From Cyprinodon diabolis (taxonomy: Eukaryota > Chordata > Actinopteri > Cyprinodontiformes > Cyprinodontidae): a stretch of 64,000 bases of DNA. Shown in pieces: positions 34,019 through 46,955 of the stretch. The notes under the pieces were generated by a model. That model was not told where the DNA came from. It made no database searches and saw only the letters and a list, made by a program, of their open reading frames with translations. Where the stretch lies: the NCBI GenBank assembly GCA_030533445.1, contig CM060082.1, positions 32,321,817-32,385,816 on the forward strand. Reading direction: 5' to 3'. Both the position numbers and the translations under genes were made by a program. Every line of letters begins with the position of its first letter. The first letter of the stretch is position 1.

Positions 34019-34502
34019 CTTGAACTACGTGGATGAGATGAAAAAAAAAGAAAGGGGAAGCCACCCTTTTGTTCAATGAAAGCTACCGTCACAGCAGCCA
34101 ACCTTTCAAAACACTTTAGCTGCAAAAACTAATTATAAACCATTAAGGCAACGTACTTTAGGCAGCTTATTCAAAAGTATGTCATTGTAGTTAAAAAACA
34201 AAAACAGCAGCAGAGAAATTGGAAGAACAATTGGAGCTAAACTATAAGAGGCTTAGAGAGAATGGAAAACACAAGGAAGAAACAATGAATAAAGAAAAGT
34301 GAGGTTATTAGTGCTAGTAGTAGCTGTTTGGAAGAGGAAGGCTAATCAATCAGTGCAGGGATAGAGGAAAATTTTTAGGGTTAAAGCAGAGAATAAATAC
34401 ATAAAAAGAAACATAAAGTATGGAATAAAAAGATGACAGATAATGAAGGAAATAAAAATAATCTACATCTACTTTGTCCCTCTCTCTTTTCTCTACACAC
34501 AC
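34019..34502. other. ctnnd2: CTNND2 short intron
   Basis: A 484-nt phase-1 intron, AG-rich on the plus strand, without other features. Confidence 0.8.
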
Positions 34503-34634
34503 CTGCCATGCCGTCTTTCCGGGATGTATGCTCTCCTTTGTTGCTATGGAAACCAGCGTTGGTTGCTGTGGAATCATAGTCCATCTTGCGTTCCTTCAGA
34601 CTCGTCATCTCTCTGGGGGAGGCAGGAGCGCTTG
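34503..34634 (-). CDS. ctnnd2: CTNND2 exon (SAPASPRE / SRKD segment)
   Basis: A 132-nt exon, acceptor GTGTAG above 34634 and donor GCAG/GTGTGT below 34503, phase 1 at both ends. It reads [20 protein letters not shown], then [12 protein letters not shown] and [12 protein letters not shown]. Human delta-catenin has [20 protein letters not shown] and [11 protein letters not shown] at the same place. The run of Ser-Pro and basic residues is a phosphorylation-rich linker after the armadillo domain. Confidence 0.95.
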
Positions 34635-37600
34635 CTACACGTGCACACACACACACATGCAAATATGCAGGCATTAATGAGAGCAATAAACCCAGAACAG
34701 CAGGAGTATTCTCGTTCCGCCCGCTCATGTTTGCGCGTTTGCGTCTATTCCCAGTCTTTCAAGGTGCACAGTCATTATTCATCATTTAGCTTGTCAGCAG
34801 AAAGGGTCACCTCCAGCGTGATAAGGAACGTCTGGGAATTCAAGAACACGCTTATGGGCATATGATTGGAATATCAAATTTCACATCTGGTGTGCAATAT
34901 TTCAGTCCACACATAATATTCAATTTCCTTGTGTTCTTTATGTGTGTAAAGCTGTTGTATATTATTTGAATCTGAAGGTGGCGAGATATTGATCAAGAAA
35001 ACATTCTTGGCAACAGTCAGGTCAAGTCTTGCATTATGCAATAGCAACTATCACACAAAGAGGGCTTGGACACTATCTTGACAGGCCACAAACAGGGCCC
35101 AAACCCTGCCAAAGATAAAACAGACTGAAGACAATAAAAACACACCAGGAAGCAAGCAAGTAAGATCATTTAGATTTTCACAGCTTCCCCAAAAGGCATA
35201 AATTCAACTGAATATAAATGTTATTTGGGACGCACAAAAAAATGTAAAGAAATAGAGTAACAAAGTTCCAGTAATAATGTTAAAACTTAAAAACAGGAAT
35301 TTAATGTATTATCAAAATGAAAACCAGTTCATGTGGTATAGCATCTTCCCATTTTCAATGATAAAAAAGGTTAATATCTGAAATATAAATTCTTGTAGTT
35401 ATTTTCAGCTAAGTATATTGAGCAACTTTTTAGAATCTTGGTGTTACACCTATGAAAACTGGTTAAAAAACAAACAAAAAAACAATGAGCTACTTCAATA
35501 CTTAATCTAATTTTATATTAATAAAGTATTTTGGAATAGAATTGATTTAACTCATGCTCTCAAAAAGAACTATGACGACAAAAATAAACGTTCTCCTTCA
35601 TTTACAATCTCCTTTATGTCAGCGGTACAAAAATAATATATTATATAATACATATTTCAGTCATATTTACTCTATGAGCATATAATTCAAGAGTTAATTT
35701 GTTTTAGTAACTTAATTTACAGAGCACAACATTATAGAAATTAATGCTCTCAAGCCTTTATTATTATTTATTATTTTTTTAATGTGGTATTTTTAATATG
35801 GCAAGCAAGCCTCATTGGAATGCATATGGATATTATTGATTATACTGTCATTTTAGAATATGAGCTCCATCCCTGATTTATTCTTTTAGTTAAACATTAA
35901 GAGGTAGTAAATATTACAGATTATTTCATGTTGTTTTTTTTGCATTGAAAAAATACATGTATACATTTATACATATGAATATATGTGGCATATTTTGGAT
36001 TATTTAGTTTTCAAATCTGCAAGTTACCTACAGGGCAAAGTTTATCACTGGTTACAGTTAGCAGGTGGACATGGTTTGTACTGGCTGCTTGTGATAGCCA
36101 GGGAGTTTCACTATATCAAATCAAAACACTCCTGTAGCCTGTAGAGGCCCTGATGGAGGCATAGGTCTCTCTAACTCTGTAGTTCTGGATACCCTCTGTC
36201 TTTTACCCTCTAAACTCAGCTCCTCTTTCACAGTTTTATCAATTCTCTTCTCACATCAACTCTTTGACTCCTCCTTTCCCGATGAGCTTGCACGCCTTTA
36301 TTACACCCTTTTGCTTTGATCCATCTCTAAGGACTAGGATTGCAGTCTGGAGCATACATATGCAGTGAGGAGATACGAATGTATGTGGATGTTTAGATGT
36401 ATTAGTGAGTGTGTGAACCAGGGTGGTCGAGGAGTGAGAGATTAGAAGCAGAAGCGGGGAATGCTGCAAAAAGGTGCAGCTGGAGATGCACATGAGGAGG
36501 ACTTGAAATGAAGAGGAGAAAGCATATAATCAAAATAGGAGAAAAAGTGTGTACAAAGCAGAAGAAGCAGGATAACCCTTTAAAGGGCAAGTTACCGTTA
36601 TGATCACTTGCATACCCCTTAAAAATGGAGTCCCCCCGTCCCTCCAGAAGCATAAGATCTTTCTCCAGCCATTCAGCAAAGATGCTGCTACATGGCTGTA
36701 CATCTTATTTTGGCATTTGACCAATTAGATGAGCCCTTGAATGATATATTATCTACTGTAAATTAGTTAAAAAGTAAAGTTAAAAAAGGTTAATAAGCCT
36801 AGTTAACAATTATATTTAGGTTTATAAACAAAAAAATGTGCCAGCATCAGCATTAATGCCTCTACGGTTATGTTGTACCAAAAAAATGTGTTTCTTTCTT
36901 TCAGAGTGTTTTTCATGAATTTCTTCTTGAAGCACTTTTGTTATTTTTCTTAATATATTTGGGCAAGTGTGTGTTTCTTGTTACTACATTGACATTGATT
37001 CCTGCCATCAAAATATCCATATTTTTTAATGTTACAAAGGTAATAAGTCTTGTCATGGATTATAACAACACTATTGGCTTGAAATTTCAAAGTATTTCAC
37101 TGAGTGCCCTATAAAGGGTTAAAGAGTCACATCAGTGATTTCTCTATTTTACCCCCTCAACTTCATAGTATCACAAACACAAAACTACTCTCAATGTCGC
37201 TTGCCTAAGTCAAATCCCCAGCTTTCTCAGCCTCCTCCCTGAATCAGTCATCCCTCAATCCTCAATTCTTCTTGTCTCCTTGTATTTTTTTTCTCTTTAT
37301 CTCCCTCCCTGTTTATCACATCCCTGCCTCTGTCTGTATTTTGTAATGCTTGCACATAAACACACACTTATTCTGTCCCTCACTCCTTCAGTTTCTCTCT
37401 CTCTCTCAGCAGGGTCCTTGAAGACCTCTCTAAGCCGCAAGGAAGGAAAAGTACTTTTCTGCCTCATCAGCTTGCTAAGCCCACTGTGGAGAAAGAATAC
37501 CTAAAGGCTCTTCCACTACCAATGCTAACAGCTAATGCTAATGCACTCTTGCAAAGCATGAAGGCCACTGGGCTCAGGCTAAAGGCTAATGATAATCATA

Positions 37601-39677
37601 CTTTGTAGCATGGCAGCCTATAGGTGGCAAGTACTGATACAAGGAGCTATTTAGTCTTAGTATAAAACTGATGGACTGTAGAATGTTGATGCTTCTGGCT
37701 AATTGATGTATGCACATGTTTGTCAGATTTTACATGCCAGCAATTGCTTTAAGTTAAGTTGCAATACTTTATTCCAAAACATAAAGAGATGTGCATTACG
37801 TTAAATGAGAAAAACAATTTAGATTTAATCAAATATAGTTTAAGCGTGTATCTTATATAGACTGTACTGTACATAAAGACAGATAATCTCCTTTTCCTCT
37901 GTGGCAAACTAACTTTTATTTATAACAAACAAAATAACAAAAAAAGCGAGGAAAGATATCAGGAATACATTTATGAACCTTTAAAAGTCTTATTTATCCT
38001 TAGGTACAATTTACATGGATTTCAAATAAAATTTTTATTGCATTTTAATGATAGGAAACCTGACTTGCACCATAATAGATACAGAGAAAGCAGTGAATCC
38101 ACTTTACAATAAGACTCCCTTTATAGCTGGATAATAAATAGTATAAATAGTAATAGATATGCTATTTATCTGTTTATACTTAATGATTCATCATACATGT
38201 TTATGAATAATTTACAAAGAGACAAAACTGACCAGTTTCTTGCCAAATAGGGAGACAAATCCGTTGAACTACATAGTTCATCTAGTGTTGCTTATATTTA
38301 ACATTTTAGACTAAATTACTAACCTTGACAGTACAATAAGCATCTGTAAACAAATTTTGTTATCCTGCAAAATATGTTAAATGTAAAATAAAGAACTGGA
38401 TGATTGATAAATTGTTTACGGATTGATTAATAACATATCTATTAATTATTTCTTAGCCATCTGTTAGGGGGGCCATATTGGAAAGTTGCACCGTAAAACA
38501 TATGACTGCTCTCAATGTAGTTTCAGTTAAGCACATGGTAAACCGTAAACATACTGTAATGCATTGAATTGTATTGTGATCAAGTATGAGTAGGACGTTA
38601 ATGTGCATTCTAGTTCAGAGCAGAGGTGTCAAAAGTTTCTTACTCATGTAGAAGTATAAATTCTACTTTTTAAAAACATGTTTGTAGAAGTTAGAGTATC
38701 GATTTAAGCTTTTTACTCAAGTTTAAAGTGTAAAAGTAAAATTTTTACTACTTAGTAATGCATCAAAAATGTTAAGGACTGCACTATACTATTAAAGGAA
38801 AATGTTTCTAAAATTCTGGATGATAACTTTCTTTATTAAATTTTCTTAGTTTTTAACTAACAGTTTTAAATTTAACCTTGCATAATCTTGAAAGACTATT
38901 TATTTTGGTATTGAGCGAACAACAAGTTGGTGCAGCACTGAGTCCAACCACCAAATAAACTAATGGTCTGGATGAAACAAGTTATTTTAATGGTTTTTAT
39001 TTCTTTTATAAACCAACAGGCCATAACGAACATCAGTTTAATGAAACAAAACTTATGAGTCTATTTTTAAAATCTAAGGAGTAGAAAGCAGAGATAACTG
39101 CAAAAAAAATTAAGGAGTAGAAGTAAAAAGATGTCTAAAAAAATAATTACTCCAGTAAAGTAAAGATTTTTCTACTAAAGGAAGGTAACAAAATATTTGT
39201 ACTTTTTACGTGAGACCTCTGGTTGAGAGGCTTTAGTGATTGTTTAGTTTCTTGTTCCATCATAGCCATGAGGATTCAAATTACCAGTGGCATAGAGTCT
39301 GTCATGATTTCATACTCAAATCCTGGAATTATACCTGACATCTTTGACCTAAGTCATAAAGTTTAAAAAGCAGAATGTGAGGGTAAAGGCTCTATGTATG
39401 CAGGGCATGTAAAGTCAGATTTTAGGCTATTAAAACAGTTACAGTTTTGCTAACCCTGATAAATAACCCCTTTTTTCTCTTAAATTAAACACTCTCTTGA
39501 TAAATATACCAATTAAATTGTTAAAAAAAAAGCTTGGGTATTAAGTGTTAAAACCAGTATGTGTATTTTCAAGACAAAAAACTGTGAAAATCAGCATATT
39601 TAAAAAAATAATTACAAATCTTAACAAACCAGAATGCATTATTGTATAAATGTAAAGCTGTAAAAGATTTTCCCTAC
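34635..39677. other. ctnnd2: CTNND2 intron (5.0 kb)
   Basis: A phase-1 intron with one hAT-type MITE at 38631-39221. The rest is AT-rich and unassigned. Open frames at 36251-36493, 36402-36653 and 37280-37504 carry no recognisable domain. Confidence 0.75.
38631..39221. mobile_element. hAT-type MITE (CAGAGGTGTCAAAAG family), copy 1
   Basis: It begins CAGAGGTGTCAAAAGTTTC and ends GTACTTTTTACGTGAGACCTCTG, so the tips are inverted repeats (CAGAGGT..). It is flanked by GTTCAGAG (38623-38630) and GTTGAGAG (39222-39229), an 8-bp target duplication with one difference. Subterminal TACTT/AAGTA motifs recur many times (ACTCATGTAGAAGTATAAA, ACTCAAGTTTAAAGTG). No open frame. The same family occurs at 50298-51011. 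Confidence 0.85.
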
Positions 39678-39804
39678 CAGATCGGTTATTGGGTGATGTC
39701 CTGACAGGAGAAACAGAGGGAGTTCTCGAAGAGGAATAGGGCCTCTGTCTGTCTCTCTCTATTGTTGAAGCCGAACCCACAAAATGATGCTGAGAGTAAC
39801 CATC
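39678..39804 (-). CDS. ctnnd2: CTNND2 exon ([18 protein letters not shown])
   Basis: A 127-nt exon with a TTTTATAG acceptor above 39804 and a TCTG/GTAGGG donor below 39678; phase 0 at the start, phase 1 at the end. It reads [18 protein letters not shown], then [17 protein letters not shown] and TSPNNRS. Human delta-catenin has [20 protein letters not shown] and [14 protein letters not shown] here. The Ser/Arg-rich part directly follows the armadillo domain. Confidence 0.95.
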
Positions 39805-42800
39805 CTATAAAAATAACCACAAAACAAAAAACAAACTGGTTAGAGGTGATTAACATATTTGAGCATATTAAAAGTTCTTTTTAAGGTGCAATATTTTATA
39901 TAACAAACATTTCTTTTAATAAGGCTTTAAAAATTATGCAGATTTTCAATGTTTTGTGGATGAAAGAGTTCAAACTATTTCTAACAGTACATTTGATTAA
40001 CCTGCTGTAGGAGGTGGCACTTCCACAATGACTTCAACTCTGATTCAGAATGGATGAATCACAGGACTATTTATAACACTGCAGTTTGCAATTCAAGCCC
40101 TACATGAACATTTGCAATGCATCATTAAAACAATAACTTATTTATGGATGACTGCTGGCTGACTTATAATTTGTAGAGACAAAGAAATAGTAAATATGCA
40201 AAAAATATGTTGTGAATTACTTGACCTTGCTCCAATAGACTATTAAACCAGCTAATGCGTTTTTAAGAACAAAAATTTAATCTTTTAGAAAAGTCTTTAA
40301 GACTTTAGAAGTTGTATTGCACTCAAATATTGATTTTGAATTAAACTTACTACTGATAAGACACTGAAAAATATATGCAGAGCGCCCACACTCTGAATGA
40401 TTACATTCCTAACACCTGTATCCACTCTGAGGTCAGAATGCATCAAAATGCCTTAGGGTGAGCGAAATAAAACAATGAAAAACTACCCAGGCATTATTAC
40501 AGCTAAGCCAGTGACTTTGTATTAGTTTAGCAGTGATTGGAGCTGCACTGCTTTCACAAAAATGGATTATAAGAGTCAACAACAATCACAGAGCTGGAAC
40601 CAAATTTAATTTAGCATTATTATAATTGGCTACCTAAAAAAACAAAAAAACAAACTAAAGCACAAGCAGATGATAGGAGATAATAAGGACATGTCCTTTC
40701 AAAGCTTTACTATCTACAGCTCTTGGATGAGCATTGGGAAAGGGGTGGCTGTAAGAACATAGAGGAGGTGAATGAATCACATCGGCACAATGTGGCTTTA
40801 TAGAAGGATGGGGATGGGAGTAGAATGAGACGACTTAGGGGTGGAGGAGATGAAGCAAGTGGGGCAAAATGCAGGACAGGCAGGGCAGCAACCGAGGAAG
40901 ACACAAAAGATGACACAATATAAAGAAAGATGTGGGGGTTTTGGGGTTAGGTGGAAGTAATGGCAGCACATGAAAGACATGAAGAGAAGGAGAGAGGTGT
41001 TGAGAGAAAGTGTAAAAGTATGCACTAGAGGGAATGAACATAACCTCAGAGTGAAAAGCGGGCTGAAGTTCACACAGTCCTATTTTCTGACAGAGCTCTG
41101 ACAACAAAGATAGTTTCTACCATTCTTCACTTTTTTTTTTACCTCTTTTATTCATTCAGCACTCCCCGAGTCTTCTGAATCAACTCATTTTACATTCTGG
41201 TTCTCCCTCGCCCCCCAACAAATCTCATTAAATACAGTGTAACCTCCTGGTGGTACTCTGGACCACTGTGCGATTGCATACTGACACACTGTCAGGCCAC
41301 TCAAGAGAACACGGTCACTGAATATTGAATGATAAATGTATTCTGCAAAGTGATATATGTAGTGTGCCGATGACAGATGCAACTCACAAACGAGCCCAAA
41401 GAATGAGCCACAGGGTTCCTAGAGGTCCTCCAGGGGCAAAACAAGCATTAGCTGAACTTTCAAATAATTGAATTTGTTTAGACCGGCTTTGACCCACATA
41501 GGGTATACAGTAGGACAACGCAGAAGAAAAAAGTGTGAAAAAAGAAAAATTCTCATAGCAGTTATCTACATAGCTTACTTGAACTATACCTCCTACACTT
41601 TTTCAACCCATAGTTGGCCTTACTTTGTGCTCATCAGAACAGAACAAATCTTTGATAAAAATATCAATAACTCAAGCAGTAGAGCTGCTGCTAGGAATTG
41701 TTTTCCCCACATAACTACAACACGGGAGATAAGGCAAAGAGCTAGAAAGAAGCCAGGTAATACTTTGTTTTGAGCAAAAAAAAAAAAAAGAAGAAAGTTG
41801 TGCAAAGTGTATATACTATTTGAACCTCTTCAAATTCCGTTTAGTTACAAAGGAATATTTCATTTTATTTCATTAGGATTTATTTAATAGAAAAAGGCAA
41901 TAGAACATTACTAATAGTCTGGCTCTGTGACGGTTTCACATTATTTTCAAAGAAGAAAAATAAACAAATAGCACCCTAAAGAGAACATCAGGTTATAAAA
42001 GACTTAAATATATCAAAGGGTACAGATCAATCCATTGTTGAAGAAATGGAAAGAGTATAGCCCATGCTCGAAGTTAAGTTACAAGAAGTCCCTTTTGTAG
42101 TTTTTCTAAGCCACTGAGTGGCCATAAAAACACTATGTATGACAGCGAACTAAAACTCCACATCCGCACCAATCCTTCACTGAAACACACTGTGGCAGCA
42201 CCATGTTGTAGGGTTTTTCTTTTTTTTTCGGCAGCAAAATAAAGGCTGGTCAGAGCTGATTGAAAGATGGAAAGAACACAAACAAAGGCAATTCTGGAGG
42301 AAAAAAAATAACTGAATGGAGGCTGTTTTGGATGCAGAGGTCCACCTCTCATCTGGCTTTAAACATGCACAAAGAACTTCAATGAAACATTTGAGATCAA
42401 GGCTAAATTATGTTTTTAAATAGTATAATAATACAAATTTGGACTTCAATCAAAATGAGGATCTGCAGCAAAAGCTCAAAATAAAAAAAATGGTTTTCAT
42501 AGACTTACCATTTATTCTTGCAATATTGCACATTTCTTACTTATTTTTGACACCACCCCCATGTTTCTGTGTTCTCCTTTTTATTTTGAAATTAGATATC
42601 CTACACCAAATAATGTAAAAATGTATAAACCCTTAATATTTAACATGGTTATTTCAACAAATATAAATTAATATGTAGTCCAAAGGTAGCCAAATATTTC
42701 AGTCTCAGAAAAGGAATCTCACTAAACTATTCTACACTTTTCACCAGTTTTTCCTTCTCTTCCTTCCCAACTTCTTCATTTTGCTCTTTCAGCTTTTAAT

Positions 42801-43499
42801 GTAAGAACATGACAACACAATGAAAGTAGTTTCTAGGCAACCTGTCTGCCTGTTGCTTCCACCATCACTGGATGACCGGCTGAAGGTCACAGGTCTATGA
42901 GGTAAAGTAAGTAATTATTGCCTCATCACTTGTGTGTGTGGGTCTGGGTGGGGGGTTGGGTGGTTCTAGCAGCACTAATGCCAGAAAGCCATTATGCCAC
43001 AGATTGTTAAAGGTTAAGCACAGTGAAAGGTAGGTCCCCAATGGGTCTCATTGACCATTGGACATTTCCTGTTGTTTATTCCCCCAATCCATTCATCCCC
43101 TCCCACTCATTCCAAACTGTAAGATTTACAGTTTTAAGCAATTTACTCAGATATTGTCCATCTGCTACTATAGGATTTATGTACCCCTGACCTTCACATC
43201 TTTCAGTGTTGCTGTCTGTATTTTGTCGTCTTAGAATTTTACCAATCTTTCCGCAGATGTGGACCACAACTTTGCCAATCAAACTACTCTAATTACCTTT
43301 TAGCCTCAACCTTCACAGAGGTATCTCAGCAATAGTATTTTCTGTGTATCTTACACAGTAAGGTCAGTAATGTATTGAAATTATGTTTGCCTTAAAACTT
43401 ATAAGAAATCGTACACCAACTAAGTCCTTCTAGCCATCTTGGTGTTTTACTGAAAGCTTTGCTTTTCATAACATCTGATTTAACTAAAATAATAAATAT

Positions 43500-44215
43500 G
43501 TCCCTCTCAGGCCTTAAGGGCAACAATTATCCTACTACTATTGAAAAAGATTAACGTGGACAAGTTGCTACTACAGGATTATATGCCCATGTCAAACCCC
43601 CCTTTATCTTTAAGATTACTGGAAAGGCTGTGTTTCAGCAGTTAAACCACTTTCTTTCAATGACCAACCAGGCTTCCATGCTCACCACAGAACTCACCTT
43701 TCCACGGTGCAGCATTCCACATTGTTGATCACTCCATTTTATTAGAGCACCTTGAAAACTGGGTCTGCTTTTCTGGTACAGCACTACTGTAGACCGGTTT
43801 AAGTCTTATCTGAAGGACAGGCCCTTTTTGTGTCAGTAAGTAACTTTACACCAGTTCACATAAATCACATATGGAGTTTTATAATAGTCTTTTTAGCCCC
43901 CTTCCTATTCATTACCTGCATGAGTCCCCTAACTCAGATCTTTATAGACAACAACATAAATGACCCTGCTTGTGCAGTTGACACACAGCTGTAGATTATG
44001 TCACCAGGTGACTATGAACCATTTTATTTTCAGTCATTTTTTTTCAAATAATCTTTTTTGTATCTATTTTTATTATTTAAAATTATTTATATTAGTTACT
44101 TAAATGTCTCTATGTCACTGCAATGCCCTTTTCTCTGAGGGTTTTTTTGTATTGATTTTTTTTTAATTGCTTTACTACTGAAATGTGCTAAATAACTATA
44201 CTTGCCTTGCCTAAT
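43500..44215 (+). pseudogene. L2/Rex-like LINE relic: reverse transcriptase fragment and 3' end
   Basis: Across frames one can read ILLEHLENWVCFSGTALL, a segment LSLI*RTGPFCVSV (asterisk marks a stop) and NDPACAVDTQL, near the expected catalytic-motif spacing; in functional LINEs of this type the last block contains the YADD catalytic pair before TQL, here degraded to AVDTQL. Several stops and frame changes exist. The segment ends near 44215 in GAAATGTGCTAAATAACTATACTTGCC, which looks like the 3' terminus of a Rex1/L2-type element and differs from the GAATT-tailed family. It is inactive. Confidence 0.7.
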
Positions 44216-44607
44216 CTCCATTGAGTTTTTTTTCCCTCTTTGGTTCTCCCATGTCACACACAGCAATTTTTGAAGTGACAGAGATTGGGAATTCAATTCA
44301 ACACTTTTAAAGAGTTTACTGTATATTGGTCCACACAAGTGTAGTTAAAATAACAATCTATCACAATACTGTGACAGAGTTGGAACAGCACATTTAGAAT
44401 GTGTAATTCTGCATTTATCAGAGTTAAACATCTAACACTAGTATGTGACAAAAGTTAACACTACATACTAGTGTTAAACATTCATGCTGGTTAGGTAGAT
44501 TGTAACCACAGCTGCCTAGTGGCATATAGACAGAGGCAAGGCTGCCGTACAAGGCTGTGAAAACAATCAGCAAATGCTGGTAAAGAGTCTTGCCTAAGGA
44601 CGCGACA

Positions 44608-44737
44608 ACTGGGATGGACTTCCTTAGATAGAAAACTTTGTATCATTTTGACTGTATTATCTGGTTGAACTGTAAAGTGCCTTGAGATGACATGTGTTGT
44701 GAATTTGGCGCTATATAAATAAACTGAATTGAATTGA
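44608..44737 (+). mobile_element. LINE 3' tail fragment (GAATT-tailed family)
   Basis: CTTCCTTAGATAGAAAACTT through ATATAAATAAACTGAATTGAATT: only the last 130 bp of the family 3' UTR. Heavily 5'-truncated and non-coding. Confidence 0.8.
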
Positions 44738-44938
44738 CTTGGAACAGCCACCGTCTAGTTGCATCACTAACCTCTGCAACTTATACAACTCTAAAATAGA
44801 CGTAGACCAATACATCAACCAGTTGATGTCTAGAATTATTTTTTTTGTATCAGTATTGACCAAAACCTGCATGTGTTCACTGATTCATTAAGGTAACATC
44901 AGCCATGCAATATATGTTTGCATGATCTGTTTTCTTAG

Positions 44939-45540
44939 TGTCAGGTTTGGTGGAAGTTAGTTGAGGACCCAAATGGAGCTCGTCTGCCTGGCTGTGTGTT
45001 TCCTGGACGGGGCCGCCTTTTACAGCTGCTTTTTGTGTCTCTGCTTCCGTCTCCTTGAACCCTAGTCGGCTTCGGCAGATGGCTGGTCACACTGAGCCTG
45101 GTTCTGCTGGAGGTTTCTTCCTGTTAAAAGGGAGTTTTTCCTCTCCACTGTCGCTACAAGCATGCTTAGTGTGAGGGATTGTATTTGAGTCAATGAGTCA
45201 ATGCAATCAACTGGTTTTCCTTAGATAGAAAACTTTGTATCAATTTGACTGTATGATCTGGTTGAACTGTAAAGTGCCTTGAGATGACATGTGTTGTGAA
45301 TTTGGCGCTATATAAATAAACTGAATTGAATTGAATTGAAATGCAGAGATGAGGAGGGAGAAATTAGTTCTTGCAGATTTAATTTAAATGAAGACGGCAA
45401 CAGAAGATCAACTCCAGGAACAATAAAACAGAAACCATGACCAGGAGATGCCTGGGAAAAACACACAAGGAGCGAAGCAATGAAGAGGATCCAGGAATCG
45501 ATCTCTATTCTGTAGTACACTATTGTTGTCACTAGTAAGA
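44939..45540. repeat. MITE-like repeat (TGTCAGGTTTGG end) interrupted by a LINE tail
   Basis: The left part, TGTCAGGTTTGGTGGAAGTTAG up to GACCCAAATG (44981), continues after the LINE insertion as AAATGCAGAGATG at about 45340 and on through GATTTAATTTAAATG and CAATAAAACAGAAACCATGA. The same order of motifs (GGAGGACCCAAATGCAGACTG, GGAGATTTAATAACAAAAGT) occurs uninterrupted at 45795-46230. The right boundary is not clear. Confidence 0.55.
44982..45340 (+). mobile_element. LINE 3' tail (GAATT-tailed family) with target duplication
   Basis: This copy starts GAGCTCGTCTGCCTGGC, includes CTGCTGGAGGTTTCTTCC and CCTCTCCACTGTCGCTAC, and ends CTGAATTGAATTGAATTG. AAATG stands on both sides (44977-44981 and about 45340-45344), the short target duplication of the insertion into the flanking MITE-like repeat. 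No coding sequence. Confidence 0.85.
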
Positions 45541-45794
45541 ATGTTTATTTAAAAAAGCTCACACATAGGTTGGAATTCTAGGAGAAACTCTGTTAAGTGT
45601 TGATTTGGTTGATCGACACCTAGCAAACTTGCCCAAATTGAACTCCAAAAATAAAAAACAACATTTTGAGGGAACAAATTCTTGTGTATATAAATTTGAC
45701 TAAACATGTGTGGAACTATCACATTTCTTTCAACATAAAACACCAACACTAGACATTTAACACATTTGATTTAGCTGTGAAACAACGTATGATT

Positions 45795-46230
45795 GTCACA
45801 GTGGAGGAGGTGGTTTGACAGGAGGACCCAAATGCAGACTGAAGCTGAAGTCGTTTCTTGGAGATTTAATAACAAAAGTACAACGGAAACAATAATAAAA
45901 AAAACATAAATCCTCAAAAATCCAAAAATGCTGAAAACCAGGAATACTCACAACAGGAAGGGGGCAAAGAAATAATGACAAACCAGCAAAGAGCGATTGA
46001 ACAGGAGAAGGATATGTGGGAGAAAAAAAAACAAAGACCAGGCTAATTAGCAGATTGGGAGCAGGTGTGAACAGAGGCAAGAAGGGAGCTAGGACAAGGA
46101 GACTGACACAAGAGGGGAAACAAGAAATATCTAAGAACTCAAATACAACAAAAAATAACGAGAACACAAAAATGGAAATAAGACCAGTGAAAACTCAGTG
46201 ATAAAACTTAGAACCAAAACCATGGCAATG
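45795..46230. repeat. MITE-like repeat, second copy
   Basis: It begins TTGTCACAGTGGAGGAGG with GGAGGACCCAAATGCAGACTG shortly after, and ends AACCAAAACCATGGCAATG, whose reverse (TTGCCATGGTTTTGG) resembles the TGTCAGGTTTGG start of the copy at 44939. The interior is A-rich on the plus strand with AACAAGAAATATCTAAGAAC. A 123-codon minus-strand open frame across it has no domain and is taken as chance. Confidence 0.5.
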
Positions 46231-46539
46231 ATGATGTTTAGCTACTGAAACAATCATATATATCTATAAAAAAACAACATGGCTAGAAGCTAAAAGTGCG
46301 CAAAAAAATTAGGTTGTGACCAACATTGGCAAATTTTTGGGTTGACTGACCCCAGCTGTTGAAACTGAAATAATTTTCTGAGGAGTGAATCTGCCATTTT
46401 TATCTACTACCAATGCTGACAGCAACACTCTTAAATATGAATGCGGATATTAAGAGCTAACAACTCAAAAAGAGCTAGCTAAATATCTTACTGAGATGTC
46501 TAACATAGACATTGTTGTTTTCCAGTGTGGTCCTGTTTC

Positions 46540-46955
46540 TCTGACCGTGACTGGCTGGATGTGCTCTCTTCGTCCTCTGGCATGGGAGCTGGCTCTGAGC
46601 TCGTCTGCCTGGCTGTGTGTTTCCTGGATGGGGCCGCCTTTTGTAGCTGCTTTTTGTGTCTCTGCTTCTGCCTCCTTGAACCCCAGTCGGCCTCAGCAGA
46701 TGGCCGCTCACACTGAGCCTGGTTCTGCTGGAGGTTTCTTCCTGTTCAAAGGGAGTTTTTTCCTCTCCACTGTCGCTACAAGCATGCTTAGTGTGAGGGA
46801 TTGTATTTGAGTCAATGAGTCGATGCAATCAACTGGTTTTCCTTAGATAGAAAACTTTGAATTAATTTGACTGTATGATCTGGTTGAACTGTAAAGTGCC
46901 TTGAGATGACGTATTGTGAATTTGGCGCTATATAAATAAACTGAATGGAATTAAA
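46540..46955 (+). mobile_element. LINE 3' tail (GAATT-tailed family), longer copy
   Basis: It starts upstream of the copy at 44982 (GACTGGCTGGATGTGCTCTC) and runs through the same GAGCTCGTCTGCCTGGC, CTGCTGGAGGTTTC and CCTCTCCACTGTCGC blocks to ATAAATAAACTGAATGGAATT. It is close in sequence to that copy, so both stem from similar source elements. The open frames on both strands in it are not genes. Confidence 0.85.

Noticed and set aside
34443..34865. 140-codon plus-strand frame
   Set aside because: Antisense to the CTNND2 exon at 34503-34634 and its intron flanks.
45796..46167. 123-codon minus-strand frame rich in Phe/Leu
   Set aside because: Lies in a dispersed MITE-like repeat; hydrophobic bias comes from A-rich plus-strand sequence.
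46475..46828. 117-codon minus and 104-codon plus frames
   Set aside because: Both fall in a LINE 3' UTR copy that is non-coding elsewhere.
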